Below, piece after piece: positions 54,109 to 64,000 of a stretch of DNA of 64,000 bases. The notes beneath the pieces were generated by a model. That model was not told the origin of the DNA. It made no database searches and saw only the letters and a list, made by a program, of their open reading frames with translations. Position 1 is the first letter of the stretch. Every line of letters starts with the position of its first letter. A program made the position numbers and the translations under genes. This DNA comes from an uncultured Pseudomonadota bacterium (GTDB lineage Bacteria > Pseudomonadota > Gammaproteobacteria > Methylococcales > Methylomonadaceae), in contig CAIQDI010000026.1 in the NCBI GenBank assembly GCA_903870545.1, forward strand, positions 1-64,000. Direction: 5' to 3'.

Positions 54109-54941
54109 TTTATTTTTTTGAGTTTAATTAAATGTACACGACGATTGTCGGCTTTGATTACTTCAAACCTTAAATTATTCACGGTCAAATTTTCACCTTT
54201 GTGCGGCATGTGTTCGAGTTGACTCACAATAAAACCGCCAATCGTGTCGTATTCGTCCGTTGCCAATTGCGTGCCAAAATACTCGTCAAAATCATCCATC
54301 GGCATCAACGCTTTCAACATATATTCGCTTTCACTGCGTTGAAATACATAATTTTCGTCGTCCGGATCATCGTGTTCGTCTTCGATGTCGCCCACAATTT
54401 GTTCTAACACATCTTCAATTGTGACCAATCCCGCCGCTTGTCCGTATTCATCGACCACCACTGCCATGTGATTGCCATTCGTGCGTGATTCTTTGAGTAG
54501 CACATTCAGCCGTTTACTTTCTGGCACGATGCTGACGGAGCGCATAATGTTGTGAACTTTGAGTGTTTTATTTTCCAGTATTTGCACTAATAAATCTTTC
54601 GCGAGTAATACGCCAATGACTTTGCTTTTGTCGCCGTCAATCACGGGATAACGTGAATGACCGGATTCAGCGACAAGCGGCAAAATACTTTCGAGCGTCG
54701 CCTCTTTCGGCAACACCACCATTTGCACACGCGGAATCATGATGTCGCGCACGCGCATTTGCGACACTTGTAACACGCCTTCAATCATCGCCAATGCGTC
54801 GGTATCTAACAAACTTCGGGCTTTAGCTTCGCGTAATAATTCCACTAAATCGTCCACATCTTGCGGTTCGCCGGTGAGTAAATGACTGATTTTATCGCGC
54901 CACGTTTTAGTGGGCGCGGCTGGGGGATAATCGTCACTCAT
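54105..54941 (-). CDS. corC: HlyC/CorC-type magnesium/cobalt transport accessory protein
   Basis: 278 aa, soluble form. Two CBS domains (~60-190, VSQMRVRDIMIPRVQMVVL, HSRYPVIDGDKSKVIGVLL and DEYGQAAGLVTIEDVLEQIV) precede the CorC/HlyC C-terminal domain (ALMPMDDFDEYFGTQL, TIGGFIVSQLEHMPHKGE). It is linked to Mg2+/Co2+ efflux. It is coupled by 4-bp overlaps to both ybeY and perM; lnt, a frequent neighbour, is absent. Confidence 0.93.
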   Translation of the reverse strand: MSDDYPPAAPTKTWRDKISHLLTGEPQDVDDLVELLREAKARSLLDTDALAMIEGVLQVSQMRVRDIMIPRVQMVVLPKEATLESILPLVAESGHSRYPVIDGDKSKVIGVLLAKDLLVQILENKTLKVHNIMRSVSIVPESKRLNVLLKESRTNGNHMAVVVDEYGQAAGLVTIEDVLEQIVGDIEDEHDDPDDENYVFQRSESEYMLKALMPMDDFDEYFGTQLATDEYDTIGGFIVSQLEHMPHKGENLTVNNLRFEVIKADNRRVHLIKLKKIK

Positions 54942-55405
54942 AAATCAGCACCGTCTTCGTAAGGATTAGGAATCAATAATGTGTGTAATAAAGCAATTTC
55001 TTTCGCTTCCATTTCTTCAGCCTCCGCGTCGTCAATGTGATCGTAACCCAATAAATGCAACGTTCCGTGAATCACAATATGCGCCCAATGATGATGTAAC
55101 GGTTTCTGTTGTTCAGCCGCTTCACGTTCCAAAACTGGCGCACAAATCACTAAATCGCCTAATAAAGTTAACACCAAATCAATGCCTTCAGGTTTTTCAA
55201 ACGGAAAACTAAGAACGTTGGTCGCGCCTTTTTTATGACGATACGCTTCATTCAATTCTGCCGATTCGGTTTCGTCCACAATCCGAATAACCAATTCACA
55301 TTCTTCGTCTAAATTCGCTAAAACGGCGTTAACCCAAGATTTCAATTCTTCCTTACTCGGCTGAGAAGCGGTTGCACAAATTCGTTGAACTTCAATAATA
55401 TTCAT
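54938..55405 (-). CDS. ybeY: Endoribonuclease YbeY
   Basis: 155 aa. The zinc-binding signature [11 protein letters not shown] is intact, with [13 protein letters not shown] and [15 protein letters not shown] upstream. It matures rRNA 3' ends and supports ribosome quality control. It overlaps miaB and corC by 4 bp each. phoH, normally between miaB and ybeY, is missing. Confidence 0.95.
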   Translation of the reverse strand: MNIIEVQRICATASQPSKEELKSWVNAVLANLDEECELVIRIVDETESAELNEAYRHKKGATNVLSFPFEKPEGIDLVLTLLGDLVICAPVLEREAAEQQKPLHHHWAHIVIHGTLHLLGYDHIDDAEAEEMEAKEIALLHTLLIPNPYEDGADL

Positions 55406-56742
55406 TTTGGCGAGGTTAAATCAATCATGCGACCGCGCAATGAATTCGGCATTGCTTCGGTAATAATTACGTCCACAAATTGACCGGTTAAACGCGGATG
55501 CCCAATAAAATTCACCACGCGATTATTCTCAGTTCGACCCTGTAATTGCAGCGCATTTTTCTTGGCTTGTCCTTCTACTAAAACGGTTTGCGTCGTGCCA
55601 ATCATGCAGGTAGAAATCGCCAGCGTCATCTCGTTAATGCGATTTTGGAAGCGTTCCAAACGCTGTTTCTTAACCTCCATTGGCACATCGTCAGGAATTT
55701 CGGCGGCGGGCGTTCCAGGTCTCGCGCTGTAAATAAAACTAAACGAAAAATCAAAGCCAATTTCGTCCACAAATGCCATCGTCTCTTCAAATTCAGCATC
55801 GGTTTCACCTGGAAAACCAATAATAAAATCGGATGACAAACTAATATCGGGACGCACCAGCCGCAGTTTGTGAATGATTTCTTTATAATCGGCGACAACG
55901 TGACCGCGTTTCATTTTTTGCAAAATCGCATTGCAGCCACTTTGAACAGGCAAATGTAAATGATTGACGAGTTTCGGAATTTCCGCAAACGCTTCAATCA
56001 AATTATCGGTAAATTCCATCGGGTGCGACGTGGTAAAACGGAGGCGGTCAATGCCTTCCAACGCGGCTACCGCATGCAGTAATAAAGCAAAATCTGCTAT
56101 TTCGCCATCTTCCATTCCACCGCGATAAGCGTTGACGTTTTGCCCTAATAAATTGATTTCGCGCACGCCTTGTTTTGCCAACACGCGAATTTCAGCCAAT
56201 ACGTCTTCCAGCGGGCGACTGATTTCCTCGCCGCGCGTGTACGGCACGACGCAATAAGTGCAGTATTTGCTACATCCTTCCATAATTGACACAAATGCTT
56301 TTACGCCATCCGCTTTTGCTTCGGGCAAATTGTCGAATTTTTCAATTTCGGGAAATGAAATATCCACGACGGGTTTATGTTTTTCGCGCACATCGTTCAA
56401 TAATTGTGGCAACCGGTGCAAGGTTTGCGGCCCAAAAACAATATCAACAAACGGCGCACGTTTTTGAATCGCCGCGCCTTCTTGACTGGCGACGCAACCG
56501 CCCACGCCAATAATCACGTCAGGGCGAATGTCTTTTATTTTTCGCCATTTTCCCAACGCGGAAAACACTTTTTCCTGTGCTTTTTCACGAATCGAACAAG
56601 TGTTCAGCAATAACACATCCGCCAATTTTGGGTCGTCGGTCAATTCAAACCCGTGCGAGGCTTGCAAAACGTCACGCATTTTGTCCGAATCGTATTCGTT
56701 CATTTGGCAACCGTTGGTTTGAATATAAAGTTTTTGGGTCAT
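55402..56742 (-). CDS. miaB: tRNA-2-methylthio-N6-dimethylallyladenosine synthase
   Basis: 446 aa. It methylthiolates i6A37 in tRNA. The N-terminal MTTase cluster uses Cys12 (QTNGCQMNE), [10 protein letters not shown] and GGCVAS; the radical SAM motif is [15 protein letters not shown]; the C-terminal TRAM domain begins near 375. It is 16 bp after waaA and heads the ybeY-corC-perM translational chain. Confidence 0.96.
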   Translation of the reverse strand: MTQKLYIQTNGCQMNEYDSDKMRDVLQASHGFELTDDPKLADVLLLNTCSIREKAQEKVFSALGKWRKIKDIRPDVIIGVGGCVASQEGAAIQKRAPFVDIVFGPQTLHRLPQLLNDVREKHKPVVDISFPEIEKFDNLPEAKADGVKAFVSIMEGCSKYCTYCVVPYTRGEEISRPLEDVLAEIRVLAKQGVREINLLGQNVNAYRGGMEDGEIADFALLLHAVAALEGIDRLRFTTSHPMEFTDNLIEAFAEIPKLVNHLHLPVQSGCNAILQKMKRGHVVADYKEIIHKLRLVRPDISLSSDFIIGFPGETDAEFEETMAFVDEIGFDFSFSFIYSARPGTPAAEIPDDVPMEVKKQRLERFQNRINEMTLAISTCMIGTTQTVLVEGQAKKNALQLQGRTENNRVVNFIGHPRLTGQFVDVIITEAMPNSLRGRMIDLTSPK

Positions 56743-56758
56743 AATTTTGGGTGAACAG

Positions 56759-58012
56759 TTAAAGGTTTAATAAATGATAAATTCGTTCTGTCGCGCCTTG
56801 ATTTTGTGCGACAAAGTTTTTAGCGCGTGTGATTAAATCACAGCGTAATTCGGGTTGAGTATAAAGTTTAATGACAGCAGTTTCTAATTCAGTGATATTT
56901 TCGCATTGAATGGCGGCTTGCTCGACTAACATTTTTTCAGCAATTTGCGCGAAGTTTCGCATTTCCAAACCGAATAAAACCGGCACGCCGACAGCAGCGG
57001 CTTCTAACACATTATGACCGCCAATCGGCACAAAACTTCCACCGACAAACGCAATATCAGCGGCGGCGTAAAATAATTTTAATTCGCCCAACGTATCAAT
57101 TAAAAAAATGTCCGTTTTATTATCGCAGAATTTTTGCGAGGTGCGCGTAATGAGATTGAAGCCGGCGTTTTTTGCTAACGTTTTGACGGTTGCAAAACGT
57201 TCGGGATGACGTGGCGCGATGGCGAGTAATAATTCGGGAATTTTTAATTTTAATTTTGCGTAACACGCGAGCAATAACGCTTCTTCGCCGTCGTGGGTGC
57301 TGGCGGCTAATAAAATAAAACGTGCCGCGAAAAGTATATTTTTTAAAGCGTGTCCTTCGGACAAAATGGCATCTGAAACGGTTACGTCGAATTTGATATT
57401 GCCTAAATTTTGAATTTTGTCAGGATTTGCACCGATTGAAATAAAACGATTTTTATCATTTTCAGTTTGAGTGGCAATTTTCGTTATCGCGTTTAAGGCG
57501 GGAATGACTAATGCCGGAATTTTTTGATAACCGCGCACCGATTTTTCCGATAAACGGGCGTTGATTAAATACAGTGGAATTTGTTGTGCTGCGCAAGCGT
57601 GATAAAGATTTGCCCAGATTTCTGTTTCAACAATAACGGCAATTTTTGGTTTAAAAGTTTTTAAAAATCGGGCAATTACATTCGGCAAATCGTAAGGCAA
57701 ATAAACGTGTTGAACGCTTTCGCCCAAAACGGTTTTAACTCGTGCCGAACCGGTTGGCGTGGTGGTGCTAATTAAAATGGCGCGTTGTGGCAGGCGGTTT
57801 TGAATTAAAAAAATCAACGGAAATAATGCCTCGCATTCACCGACTGAAACGGCATGAAACCAAATCACATTTTGTGAATACGTTTGCGAATAAATACCAA
57901 AGCGTTCGAGCCAACGTTGGCGATAAGCGGGATTTTTAAGACTACGCCACCAAAGACGCAAAATAACGAAGGGAATTACAAAATAAAACAGAAGCGAATA
58001 AAGTCGTCGCAT
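56759..58012 (-). CDS. waaA: 3-deoxy-D-manno-octulosonic acid transferase
   Basis: 417 aa. It transfers Kdo to lipid IVA. The N-terminal membrane anchor ([20 protein letters not shown]) and the GT30 motifs [24 protein letters not shown]-like ([15 protein letters not shown]) and [19 protein letters not shown] are present. With kdsD/kdsC at 23709-25217 it forms the Kdo branch of LPS assembly. Confidence 0.94.
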   Translation of the reverse strand: MRRLYSLLFYFVIPFVILRLWWRSLKNPAYRQRWLERFGIYSQTYSQNVIWFHAVSVGECEALFPLIFLIQNRLPQRAILISTTTPTGSARVKTVLGESVQHVYLPYDLPNVIARFLKTFKPKIAVIVETEIWANLYHACAAQQIPLYLINARLSEKSVRGYQKIPALVIPALNAITKIATQTENDKNRFISIGANPDKIQNLGNIKFDVTVSDAILSEGHALKNILFAARFILLAASTHDGEEALLLACYAKLKLKIPELLLAIAPRHPERFATVKTLAKNAGFNLITRTSQKFCDNKTDIFLIDTLGELKLFYAAADIAFVGGSFVPIGGHNVLEAAAVGVPVLFGLEMRNFAQIAEKMLVEQAAIQCENITELETAVIKLYTQPELRCDLITRAKNFVAQNQGATERIYHLLNL

Positions 58013-58026
58013 AATGTGAGAGTGTC

Positions 58027-58052
58027 AGGCGCAAAGTTAAAACTTCGCGCCT
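58027..58052 (-). terminator. Hairpin between rplI and waaA
   Basis: AGGCGCAAAGTT and AACTTCGCGCCT form a 12-bp stem with one G-T pair, 13 bp after the rplI stop. No T-run follows on the minus strand, so it may attenuate rather than end transcription. Confidence 0.4.
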
Positions 58053-58064
58053 TTCAAGCTGTGG

Positions 58065-58514
58065 TTAAGCCTCAGCAGTGATTTTAACTGCACAAACCGC
58101 ATTAACGTCCGCGTGCAAATGGACATGAACTTCGAAATCGCCTAAATGACGAATTGTGCCGTGTGGCAAACGAATTTCACTTTTATCAACCGCAACGCCT
58201 GCTTTTGCAATCGCGTCAGCAATCGCATGTGTGCCGATTGAACCAAATAAACGACCTTCGTCACCGGCTTTATGCGCGATAACAATTTGTAATTTACCTA
58301 ATGCTTCCGCGCGTGATTGAGCGGCTAACAATTTTTCGTTTGCTGCTTTTTCTAATTCTGTGCGACGCACTTCAAACTCAGCGATTTTTTTCGCAGAAGC
58401 GACAACCGCTTTTCTTTGTGGAATTAAATAGTTTCTAGCGTAGCCATTTTTAACGGTGACTTTGTCGCCTAAACTGCCTAAATTTGCAATTTTCTCAAGA
58501 AGAATGATTTCCAT
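58065..58514 (-). CDS. rplI: 50S ribosomal protein L9
   Basis: 149 aa, standard. The N-terminal domain [20 protein letters not shown] with [14 protein letters not shown] is invariant; the long helix and C-terminal domain ([34 protein letters not shown]) follow. dnaB, which often lies downstream, is replaced by waaA. Confidence 0.97.
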   Translation of the reverse strand: MEIILLEKIANLGSLGDKVTVKNGYARNYLIPQRKAVVASAKKIAEFEVRRTELEKAANEKLLAAQSRAEALGKLQIVIAHKAGDEGRLFGSIGTHAIADAIAKAGVAVDKSEIRLPHGTIRHLGDFEVHVHLHADVNAVCAVKITAEA

Positions 58515-58591
58515 CGTTACAACCTCGGTATTTGTATAAAATTTCGCGCCAATTTCGACGCACTTAATTGTGATTGATTAACGGTTTTTGT

Positions 58592-59473
58592 TTATTTCTG
58601 TTGGAATTTTTGACGTAGATTCAACCACGCATCCGCCACGCCAATCGTCGCGACTGGAATCAGCAGATGGGGAATCAAAAACACCGTCATATAAAAGCCA
58701 ATAACAAAGTAGCGACCTTGTTTCAGCGGGGCAAGTAAACTGTGCATCACGGCTGTTCCCACGAAGGTATACAGCACAAAAGTGAGAATACTAAGATTCC
58801 ACGCCAGTTCGGCAAGTTCGCCAGATGTAAATACTGCCATAGCGACTAATCCAATACTGCCCGACGCTAAACGTGGCGACGTGGATAAAGCTAAATATTC
58901 CGCTCTAAATCCGTTTGGATTATACAATTGTGCTTGCCACCAACGAGCCAAGAATAGCGCGAATATCCAGCTAAATACCGTACCCGCTGCAACAATTCCG
59001 GTCATGTAATGGGCAATGGCTTCTAAATTCGGCTGCATAGTTTCTAGCGAAGTGTTATCGGGAGCCATTTGTGCCAAAAGTTTTTGCCACATTTCGGCGG
59101 CATCGGGCTTGTACAAAGTAAAGCCAATAATGCCAACGCCGCCCAATAAAACCGCGCTTTCAATAGCGAGTGACAGTTGCCGACCCGCTCGCAGTAACAC
59201 CGCAATAACCCAAATCGGCACCCATAATACTACGCCGTAAAGTAACACAAACTGTGCGCTACCCAGTAACGCGCCAAGCACGCCAATCGTCGCCAAGGCA
59301 ATCGCAAAAACCGTTAATCCCTCGACAGCTCCGCGACGCAAAGTGACTAATGCCACCGCCGCCGAACTGACAATGCTGATGGGTGGCATAAACAAAGACA
59401 AAAACGCCAGTCCGAAAGCCGCCGTAATGGCTTGCCAACGTCCGCGCATAATGTAAGTGGCTAAGAATCCCAT
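58592..59473 (-). CDS. DUF2232 (YybS-like) integral membrane protein
   Basis: 293 aa, seven or eight membrane helices, no soluble domain. Proteins of this family lie between rpsR and rplI in many gammaproteobacteria, and the position here (12 bp after rpsR, 77 bp before rplI) agrees. The function is unknown. The start MGFLATYIMRGRWQAITAAF fits the usual N-terminus. Confidence 0.85.
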   Translation of the reverse strand: MGFLATYIMRGRWQAITAAFGLAFLSLFMPPISIVSSAAVALVTLRRGAVEGLTVFAIALATIGVLGALLGSAQFVLLYGVVLWVPIWVIAVLLRAGRQLSLAIESAVLLGGVGIIGFTLYKPDAAEMWQKLLAQMAPDNTSLETMQPNLEAIAHYMTGIVAAGTVFSWIFALFLARWWQAQLYNPNGFRAEYLALSTSPRLASGSIGLVAMAVFTSGELAELAWNLSILTFVLYTFVGTAVMHSLLAPLKQGRYFVIGFYMTVFLIPHLLIPVATIGVADAWLNLRQKFQQK

Positions 59474-59485
59474 CAGATTTTCAAT

Positions 59486-59716
59486 TTATTTGTGTGCGTC
59501 GCAATAAGGCAATAACGCGATGTAACGCGCACGTTTAATCGCGGTGCAGATTTGTCTTTGGTATTTCGCAGGCGTTCCTGTGATACGACTTGGAACGATT
59601 TTACCCGTTTCGGTAACGTAATCACCTAACAAACCCAAATCTTTGTAATCGATTTTAATGCTGTTTTCTGTATTACTAAAACTGGAGAATTTTTTACGTC
59701 TAATGTTGCGTGCCAT
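59486..59716 (-). CDS. rpsR: 30S ribosomal protein S18
   Basis: 76 aa. [40 protein letters not shown] and [15 protein letters not shown] are diagnostic. It binds S6 on the 30S platform. priB, usually between rpsF and rpsR in gammaproteobacteria, is absent; only 29 bp separate them. Confidence 0.98.
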   Translation of the reverse strand: MARNIRRKKFSSFSNTENSIKIDYKDLGLLGDYVTETGKIVPSRITGTPAKYQRQICTAIKRARYIALLPYCDAHK

Positions 59717-59745
59717 GTTAATTCCGTAATGAAAGTGAAAAAGGA

Positions 59746-60234
59746 TTATTCTGCTGAATCATCAGCATCAAAGTCTTCATCCGCGTCATCTAATTCGATG
59801 TCGCTTGCAGGTGCTAAAGCCGCTGCTGCGCGTGCTGCTGCGTCTTCGCGAGCCGCATTTTCTTCACGGATAGCGGCTTCTTTAGCACGGATTTCAGCCG
59901 CTCTATTTTCTTCAGCTGTTGAAGTCGCAATGATAGACGGTTCAGTAATCGCTTCTTCTTGTAACAAAATCAAGTTACGCAAAATCGCATCATTAAAACG
60001 GAAACCACTTTCAAGTTCGGTTAATGCCGCTTGGTCACATTCAACGTTCATTAAAATATAATGCGCTTTGTGAATTTTTTTAATCGGGTACGCCATTTGG
60101 CGACGACCCCAATCTTCTAAACGGTGAATTTTTCCTGAGGTTGCTTCAATGATTGTTTTGTAACGCTCAATCATCGCAGGCACTTGGCTACTTTGATCGG
60201 GGTGAACTAAAAAGACAATTTCGTAGTGTCGCAT
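59746..60234 (-). CDS. rpsF: 30S ribosomal protein S6 with long acidic tail
   Basis: 162 aa. The S6 core ([50 protein letters not shown]) ends near residue 100. It is followed by a ~60-residue Ala/Glu/Asp-rich extension ([20 protein letters not shown] and [16 protein letters not shown]). S6 tails vary and are the site of RimK glutamylation in E. coli; this one ends DSAE rather than Glu-Glu. It heads the rpsF-rpsR-DUF2232-rplI cluster. Confidence 0.96.
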   Translation of the reverse strand: MRHYEIVFLVHPDQSSQVPAMIERYKTIIEATSGKIHRLEDWGRRQMAYPIKKIHKAHYILMNVECDQAALTELESGFRFNDAILRNLILLQEEAITEPSIIATSTAEENRAAEIRAKEAAIREENAAREDAAARAAAALAPASDIELDDADEDFDADDSAE

Positions 60235-60266
60235 TTTGTTTCCTTTTGGTTAAGCCTTCCATCACT

Positions 60267-60272
60267 ATTATA
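60267..60272 (-). promoter_or_regulatory. Possible -10 box of the rpsF operon
   Basis: The minus strand reads TTTTTTATAATAGTG, with TATAAT 32 bp before the rpsF start. No good -35 at proper spacing is seen. The 285-bp gap to divergent parC should carry promoters for both operons; I can name no other element in it apart from the parC ribosome site AAGGA just before 60520. Confidence 0.35.
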
Positions 60273-60519
60273 AAAAATGGTAAAGCAAGGAGGAGCGGGA
60301 TGCTCGTAAAAGAGTGGCAATTATATATATTTTTCAGTTAATTGCAAAACCGAACAAATGCGCGTGGACATTACAACCGCGAAATTCAAAATTTAAGTTA
60401 AACTTAGCCCATGCGACACAAAATAATTCACTCAATCATCGGAACGGTAAAACACGACAACCGCGATAACGCGAGTTACTTTTCAAACTGAAACTACACA
60501 ATTTAAGGAAAATAGTTAA

Positions 60520-62754
60520 ATGGTCAGCTTTGCGGATACTTTTGAACAACAACAACTGAAAGATTTTGCCGAAAAAGCGTATCTCGATTATTCGATGTAT
60601 GTGATTTTAGACCGCGCGTTGCCGCATATTTCCGACGGTTTGAAACCCGTGCAACGCCGCATTATTTATGCGATGTCGGAACTCGGTTTGAACTCGCAAG
60701 CGAAATATAAAAAGTCGGCGCGGACGGTCGGCGACGTGTTGGGCAAATATCATCCGCACGGTGATTCGGCGTGTTACGAAGCGATGGTGTTAATGGCGCA
60801 ACCGTTTTCGTATCGCTATCCGTTGGTCGATGGACAAGGAAATTGGGGGTCTCCCGACGACCCGAAATCATTTGCCGCGATGCGTTACACGGAATCGCGT
60901 TTAACGCCTTACGCCAACACGTTGCTCAATGAAATTGAACAAGGCACGGTCGAATGGGGCGATAATTTCGATGCGTCGCTGAAAGAGCCTGAACGTTTAC
61001 CCGCGCGTTTGCCAAACATTTTACTCAACGGCACGACGGGCATTGCCGTTGGTATGGCGACGGATATTCCACCGCATAATTTGCGTGAAATTGTCAGCGC
61101 GTGCGTGCAATTACTCGACACGCCCGACACGAATTTAGACACCTTGTTAACGTTCGTTTCTGCGCCCGATTATCCGACCGAAGCCGAAATTATCAGCAGT
61201 CGCGAAGAGTTGCAGAAAATTTATCGCACGGGCGGTGGTTCGGTCAAAATGCGAGCGACTTACGAATTGGAAGACGGCGTAATTATTATTACCGCGTTGC
61301 CGCACCAAGTTTCCGGCTCAAAATTGATGGAACAAATTGCCGCGCAAATGTTGGCAAAAAAATTGCCAATGTTAGAAGATTTGCGCGACGAATCCGATCA
61401 CGAAAATCCGTGTCGGTTGTTGATTATTCCGAAATCAAAACGGATTAACGCTGAAGAAATCATGTCGCATTTATTCGCCACGACGGATTTGGAAAAAAGT
61501 TATCGCGTCAATATGAACATGATTGGCTTGGACGGTCGTCCGCAAGTCAAAAATCTGCACGAAATTTTGAGCGAATGGCTGGCGTTCAGAATCGAAACGG
61601 TGCGCCGTCGGCTGCAACATCGATTGAATAAAGTGCTTTCACGGCTGCATATTTTGGAAGGTTTGTTGATTGCGTATTTGAGTATCGACGAAGTCATTGC
61701 GATTATTCGCACCGAAGATGCGCCAAAATTCGTGTTAATTGAACGTTTTGCATTGAGCGAAATTCAAGCGGAAGCGATTTTAGAGTTGAAATTGCGCCAG
61801 TTGATTAAACTCGAAGAAATCAAAATTCGCGGCGAACAAGATTCACTTTCAAAAGAACGCGACGGATTGGAAAAAACGTTGGGTTCTGAAACGTTGCTGA
61901 AAAAACTCATTAAAAAAGAATTACAACAAGATGCCAATGTTTATGGTGACGAACGCCGTTCGCCGATTGTTTCGCGCCAAGCCGCGCAAGCGTTGAATGA
62001 ATCGGCGTTAATTTCAAATGAACCGTTGACCGTGATTTTGTCGCAAAAAGGCTGGATTCGCGCGGCGAAAGGTCACGATGTTGAAGTTGAAAATTTGAAT
62101 TATCGCGCGGGGGATGGTTTTCAAACGGCGGTGAAAACTCGTTCGACGCAAAACGTTTATTTATTTGATTCGACCGGGCGCGTTTACAGTTCGACCACGC
62201 ATGATTTGCCGTCCGCGCGAACGCAAGGTGAACCGTTGACGGGGCGTTTTAATCCGCCTGAAGGCGCGATATTTACGCATTTAATCGCGGGGAATTCGGA
62301 CGATTTTGTCATTTTGGTGAATCATTGGGGTTATGGTTTTAAAACGCAGCTGAAAGAATTAGCGAGTAAAAATAAAGCGGGGAAAACGTTGATGACGCTG
62401 GCGAATAATGAAAAACTGTTGCCGCCATTATTGACTGCTGATGAATCGAATTTGTTGGCGGTTGTTACCGAACAAGGGCGGTTGTTAATTTTTCCGCTGA
62501 ATGACATTCCAACGTTACCGAAAGGAAAAGGCAATAAATTGATTCTAATTCCAGCCAATGATTTACAAACGGGAACCGATTTTGTGAAAACGTTTACCGT
62601 GTTAAAACCAGATTGCGCGTTGAAAATCGTAGCGGGTAAACGCTTTTTAACGTTGAAAGTGAGCGATTTGGTGCCTTATATTGGCACTCGTGCCAAACGC
62701 GGTTTGGCGTTACCGCGTGGTTTTCAACGAGTGGATGCGTTGGAATGTGAGTGA
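60520..62754 (+). CDS. parC: DNA topoisomerase IV subunit A
   Basis: 744 aa. The breakage-reunion domain has the QRR region ([18 protein letters not shown]), the HPHGD motif ([16 protein letters not shown]) and the catalytic Tyr in the [12 protein letters not shown] segment. The C-terminal part (~500-744) has degenerate GyrA-like blades, as in ParC rather than GyrA (no full GyrA box). It decatenates chromosomes with ParE, which is not adjacent. The ribosome site AAGGA lies 10 bases before the ATG. Confidence 0.94.
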   Translation: MVSFADTFEQQQLKDFAEKAYLDYSMYVILDRALPHISDGLKPVQRRIIYAMSELGLNSQAKYKKSARTVGDVLGKYHPHGDSACYEAMVLMAQPFSYRYPLVDGQGNWGSPDDPKSFAAMRYTESRLTPYANTLLNEIEQGTVEWGDNFDASLKEPERLPARLPNILLNGTTGIAVGMATDIPPHNLREIVSACVQLLDTPDTNLDTLLTFVSAPDYPTEAEIISSREELQKIYRTGGGSVKMRATYELEDGVIIITALPHQVSGSKLMEQIAAQMLAKKLPMLEDLRDESDHENPCRLLIIPKSKRINAEEIMSHLFATTDLEKSYRVNMNMIGLDGRPQVKNLHEILSEWLAFRIETVRRRLQHRLNKVLSRLHILEGLLIAYLSIDEVIAIIRTEDAPKFVLIERFALSEIQAEAILELKLRQLIKLEEIKIRGEQDSLSKERDGLEKTLGSETLLKKLIKKELQQDANVYGDERRSPIVSRQAAQALNESALISNEPLTVILSQKGWIRAAKGHDVEVENLNYRAGDGFQTAVKTRSTQNVYLFDSTGRVYSSTTHDLPSARTQGEPLTGRFNPPEGAIFTHLIAGNSDDFVILVNHWGYGFKTQLKELASKNKAGKTLMTLANNEKLLPPLLTADESNLLAVVTEQGRLLIFPLNDIPTLPKGKGNKLILIPANDLQTGTDFVKTFTVLKPDCALKIVAGKRFLTLKVSDLVPYIGTRAKRGLALPRGFQRVDALECE

Positions 62755-62965
62755 TTTTTAAACCGGCTTTATCGCCAAAATATGAAGGCAAAACATGTTA
62801 AAAACGATTTGACCGAAACATTTTTAGGAGAGAGTCATCAGCCACTATCGGTGTGGATTTTACAGTTTAAGTTCGATATAAATTTGAAAAAAACTTTAAG
62901 TGATTTCCCACAATTATCGGTGTATCCTTGCCGCAATTTTTTTAATTTTTACAGGAATTTAGTCA

Positions 62966-64000
62966 ATGAAAATCAAAGTCAGTCAGTCAGTCAGTAAAAA
63001 GCGTAGTTTGTTTGCATTAACCCTTGCAAGCCTTATTTTTCCAACAGCCAGTTTTGCTGTTGACGGTTTCAACTCATGCAACGCATTACTCACCGCTGGC
63101 ATTTACAACGTTTCGCAATCAAGCAGCTCCACTGATTCAGAAACCATAAAAAAAGCAAATTTTTGTGCTTATGATTACAGCAAAGTCGCAAGTGGCTCTT
63201 CACAGGCACAGGGAATTGAAGCCTCTTATGGTCCTATAAGCGGCGGCTACAATACATCTGGTAGCAGTTCGTCAATCAATGAAAAACAATCAAGCGTTTG
63301 TGGCGGAACATTTGGTTATGACAAATGGATTTCTAAAGCCTCGCAATTTGCACAAAACGTAAATCAAGGTTCTTTAGATGCTTGGAATAGATGCCAAGCC
63401 TTAAATCAACAAGGCGTGAATTTCGATTTGCAAGTTGACCAAAGTATGCAAGGCGCAACGGTTACACTTTCAACAACCTCATCAGGTTCAACCATCAATT
63501 TTAATGGCTTAGACCAAATCGGTTTAGGTCGCTCAATTTGTACTACAACACGCAATTCAAAAACGGGTTCATCAACGGGCAAAGTCTTAACGGTTGATAA
63601 AACAACGTCGCTTTCTTTTAATGCAGGTAGCAAATTAACCATTACTTGCGAACGTCAAATGTCAGGCGATGGCAAAGGCGGTTTATTTGCCGACGCGCAA
63701 ACGTTGGTTTTCAACACCAGCGCAGGTTCTTATCAAGTGCCAATGGTCACAATTGGTTTGTCGCCTCGTGTGTCGGTTGAACAAGCGGTTGCTAATCTTC
63801 AAGCAGATACAAATACAAAAATTGCTCAAGTGAAAACTGATAATCAAGCAGCAATTGCTAATGCTTCACCAGCTAATTCAATCAATTCATTAAATAGTTC
63901 CGTTAGTTCCTTGCAATCAACTGTCAATCAATTAGCTTCAGCACCTTCATCGAAAATGTGGTGGAAGGTTGGTAATAATGGAACCGTTAGTTGTGATATA
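62966..64000 (+). CDS. Unrecognised secreted protein, 5' part (continues past window)
   Basis: ATG at 62966 opens a frame that remains open for 345 codons to the window end. A signal peptide is clear (KKRSLFALTLASLIFPTASFA, cleaved before VDGF). The mature part has about seven Cys (FNSCNALL, ANFCAYD, SSVCGGTFG, WNRCQAL, SICTTTR, TITCERQ, VSCDI), many Ser/Thr/Gln/Asn and a late segment with coiled-coil features (VEQAVANLQADTNTKIAQVK). I recognise no family. A tail-fibre-like or surface-adhesin role is speculation. Codons 4-10 contain an AGTC repeat. ACAGGAATTT before the ATG holds the ribosome site. Confidence 0.75.
   Translation, partial: MKIKVSQSVSKKRSLFALTLASLIFPTASFAVDGFNSCNALLTAGIYNVSQSSSSTDSETIKKANFCAYDYSKVASGSSQAQGIEASYGPISGGYNTSGSSSSINEKQSSVCGGTFGYDKWISKASQFAQNVNQGSLDAWNRCQALNQQGVNFDLQVDQSMQGATVTLSTTSSGSTINFNGLDQIGLGRSICTTTRNSKTGSSTGKVLTVDKTTSLSFNAGSKLTITCERQMSGDGKGGLFADAQTLVFNTSAGSYQVPMVTIGLSPRVSVEQAVANLQADTNTKIAQVKTDNQAAIANASPANSINSLNSSVSSLQSTVNQLASAPSSKMWWKVGNNGTVSCDI
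62977..62995 (+). repeat. AGTC tetranucleotide repeat (4.75 units) after a start codon
   Basis: AGTCAGTCAGTCAGTCAGT lies within codons 4-10 of the secreted protein that starts at 62966. Each unit gained or lost shifts the frame, the arrangement seen in phase-variable surface genes. Confidence 0.9.

Noticed and set aside
62782-62997. 71-codon frame between parC and the secreted protein
   Set aside because: No recognisable domain, composition like noncoding DNA, and it ends inside the next gene through the AGTC repeat. The 211-bp gap 62755-62965 otherwise shows only the ribosome site near its end.

Overview
The window comes from a moderately AT-rich gammaproteobacterium with a single-polar-flagellum type gene set (FlhF and FleN present). 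Gene content and order (kdsD-kdsC-lptCAB-rpoN-hpf, rpsF-rpsR-rplI, miaB-ybeY-corC, comF/bioB) fit Gammaproteobacteria. The PQQ-linked ABC locus, abundant short palindromic repeats and a MASE1/CHASE kinase hint at a methylotroph or sulfur oxidiser (Methylococcales or Thiotrichales-like), but the sequence alone does not settle this. I see no tRNA, rRNA, CRISPR array, complete insertion sequence or prophage.

Layout. 1-1916: 3' end of a large YDG/MBG-repeat exoprotein with 249-bp tandem repeats. 1924-7306 (minus): pieces of the PQQ-dependent-catabolism ABC system (ATPase, beta-propeller, substrate-binding protein). It lacks its permease and is split by a DUF1566 exported protein, an orphan BrnA-type antitoxin and an Rpn-type nuclease. 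7420-11841: Do-type protease, tilS, rsfS, purM. 11887-23450 (minus): one long flagellar operon fliLMNOPQR-flhBA-flhF-fleN-fliA, with a candidate sigma-54 promoter in front. It then passes a 29-codon MotC-like remnant, a 56-aa protein and a DUF2802 protein; the chemotaxis genes usually found there are absent. 23709-28931 (plus): Kdo and LPS transport genes, rpoN and hpf, closed by a clear terminator. 29042-34916: a glutaredoxin-oligopeptidase A fusion, ispD, gatA, gatB. 34946-37775: Fur-type operator and feoABC. 37863-45053: L,D-transpeptidase, comF (convergent and overlapping), bioB, a 940-aa sensor kinase, rlmG. 45057-50891 (minus): ugd, rhomboid protease, ilvE, rdgC, mrp and rhodanese, separated by palindromic repeats. 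50909-58012 (minus): a tightly packed chain waaA-miaB-ybeY-corC-perM-bioF-sdhB-sdhE. 58065-60234 (minus): rplI, a DUF2232 membrane protein, rpsR, rpsF. 60520-64000 (plus): parC, then the 5' part of an unrecognised secreted Cys-containing protein with an AGTC tetranucleotide repeat just after its start codon.

How it fits together. RpoN is encoded next to the LPS-transport genes and could drive the flagellar operon through the -24/-12 site before fliL; FliA, at the end of that operon, would then serve late flagellar genes. KdsD/KdsC make Kdo, WaaA attaches it to lipid A, and LptCAB moves the finished LPS. FeoABC handles ferrous iron under likely Fur control.

The most notable structures are: a GC-rich palindromic element sitting in frame near the N-terminus of three unrelated proteins (ABC ATPase, LptA, SdhB), where in LptA it supplies part of the signal peptide; traces of a chemotaxis/motor deletion behind fliA; the Grx-PrlC fusion; the coding overlap of the transpeptidase with comF; and the possible phase-variation repeat at 62977.
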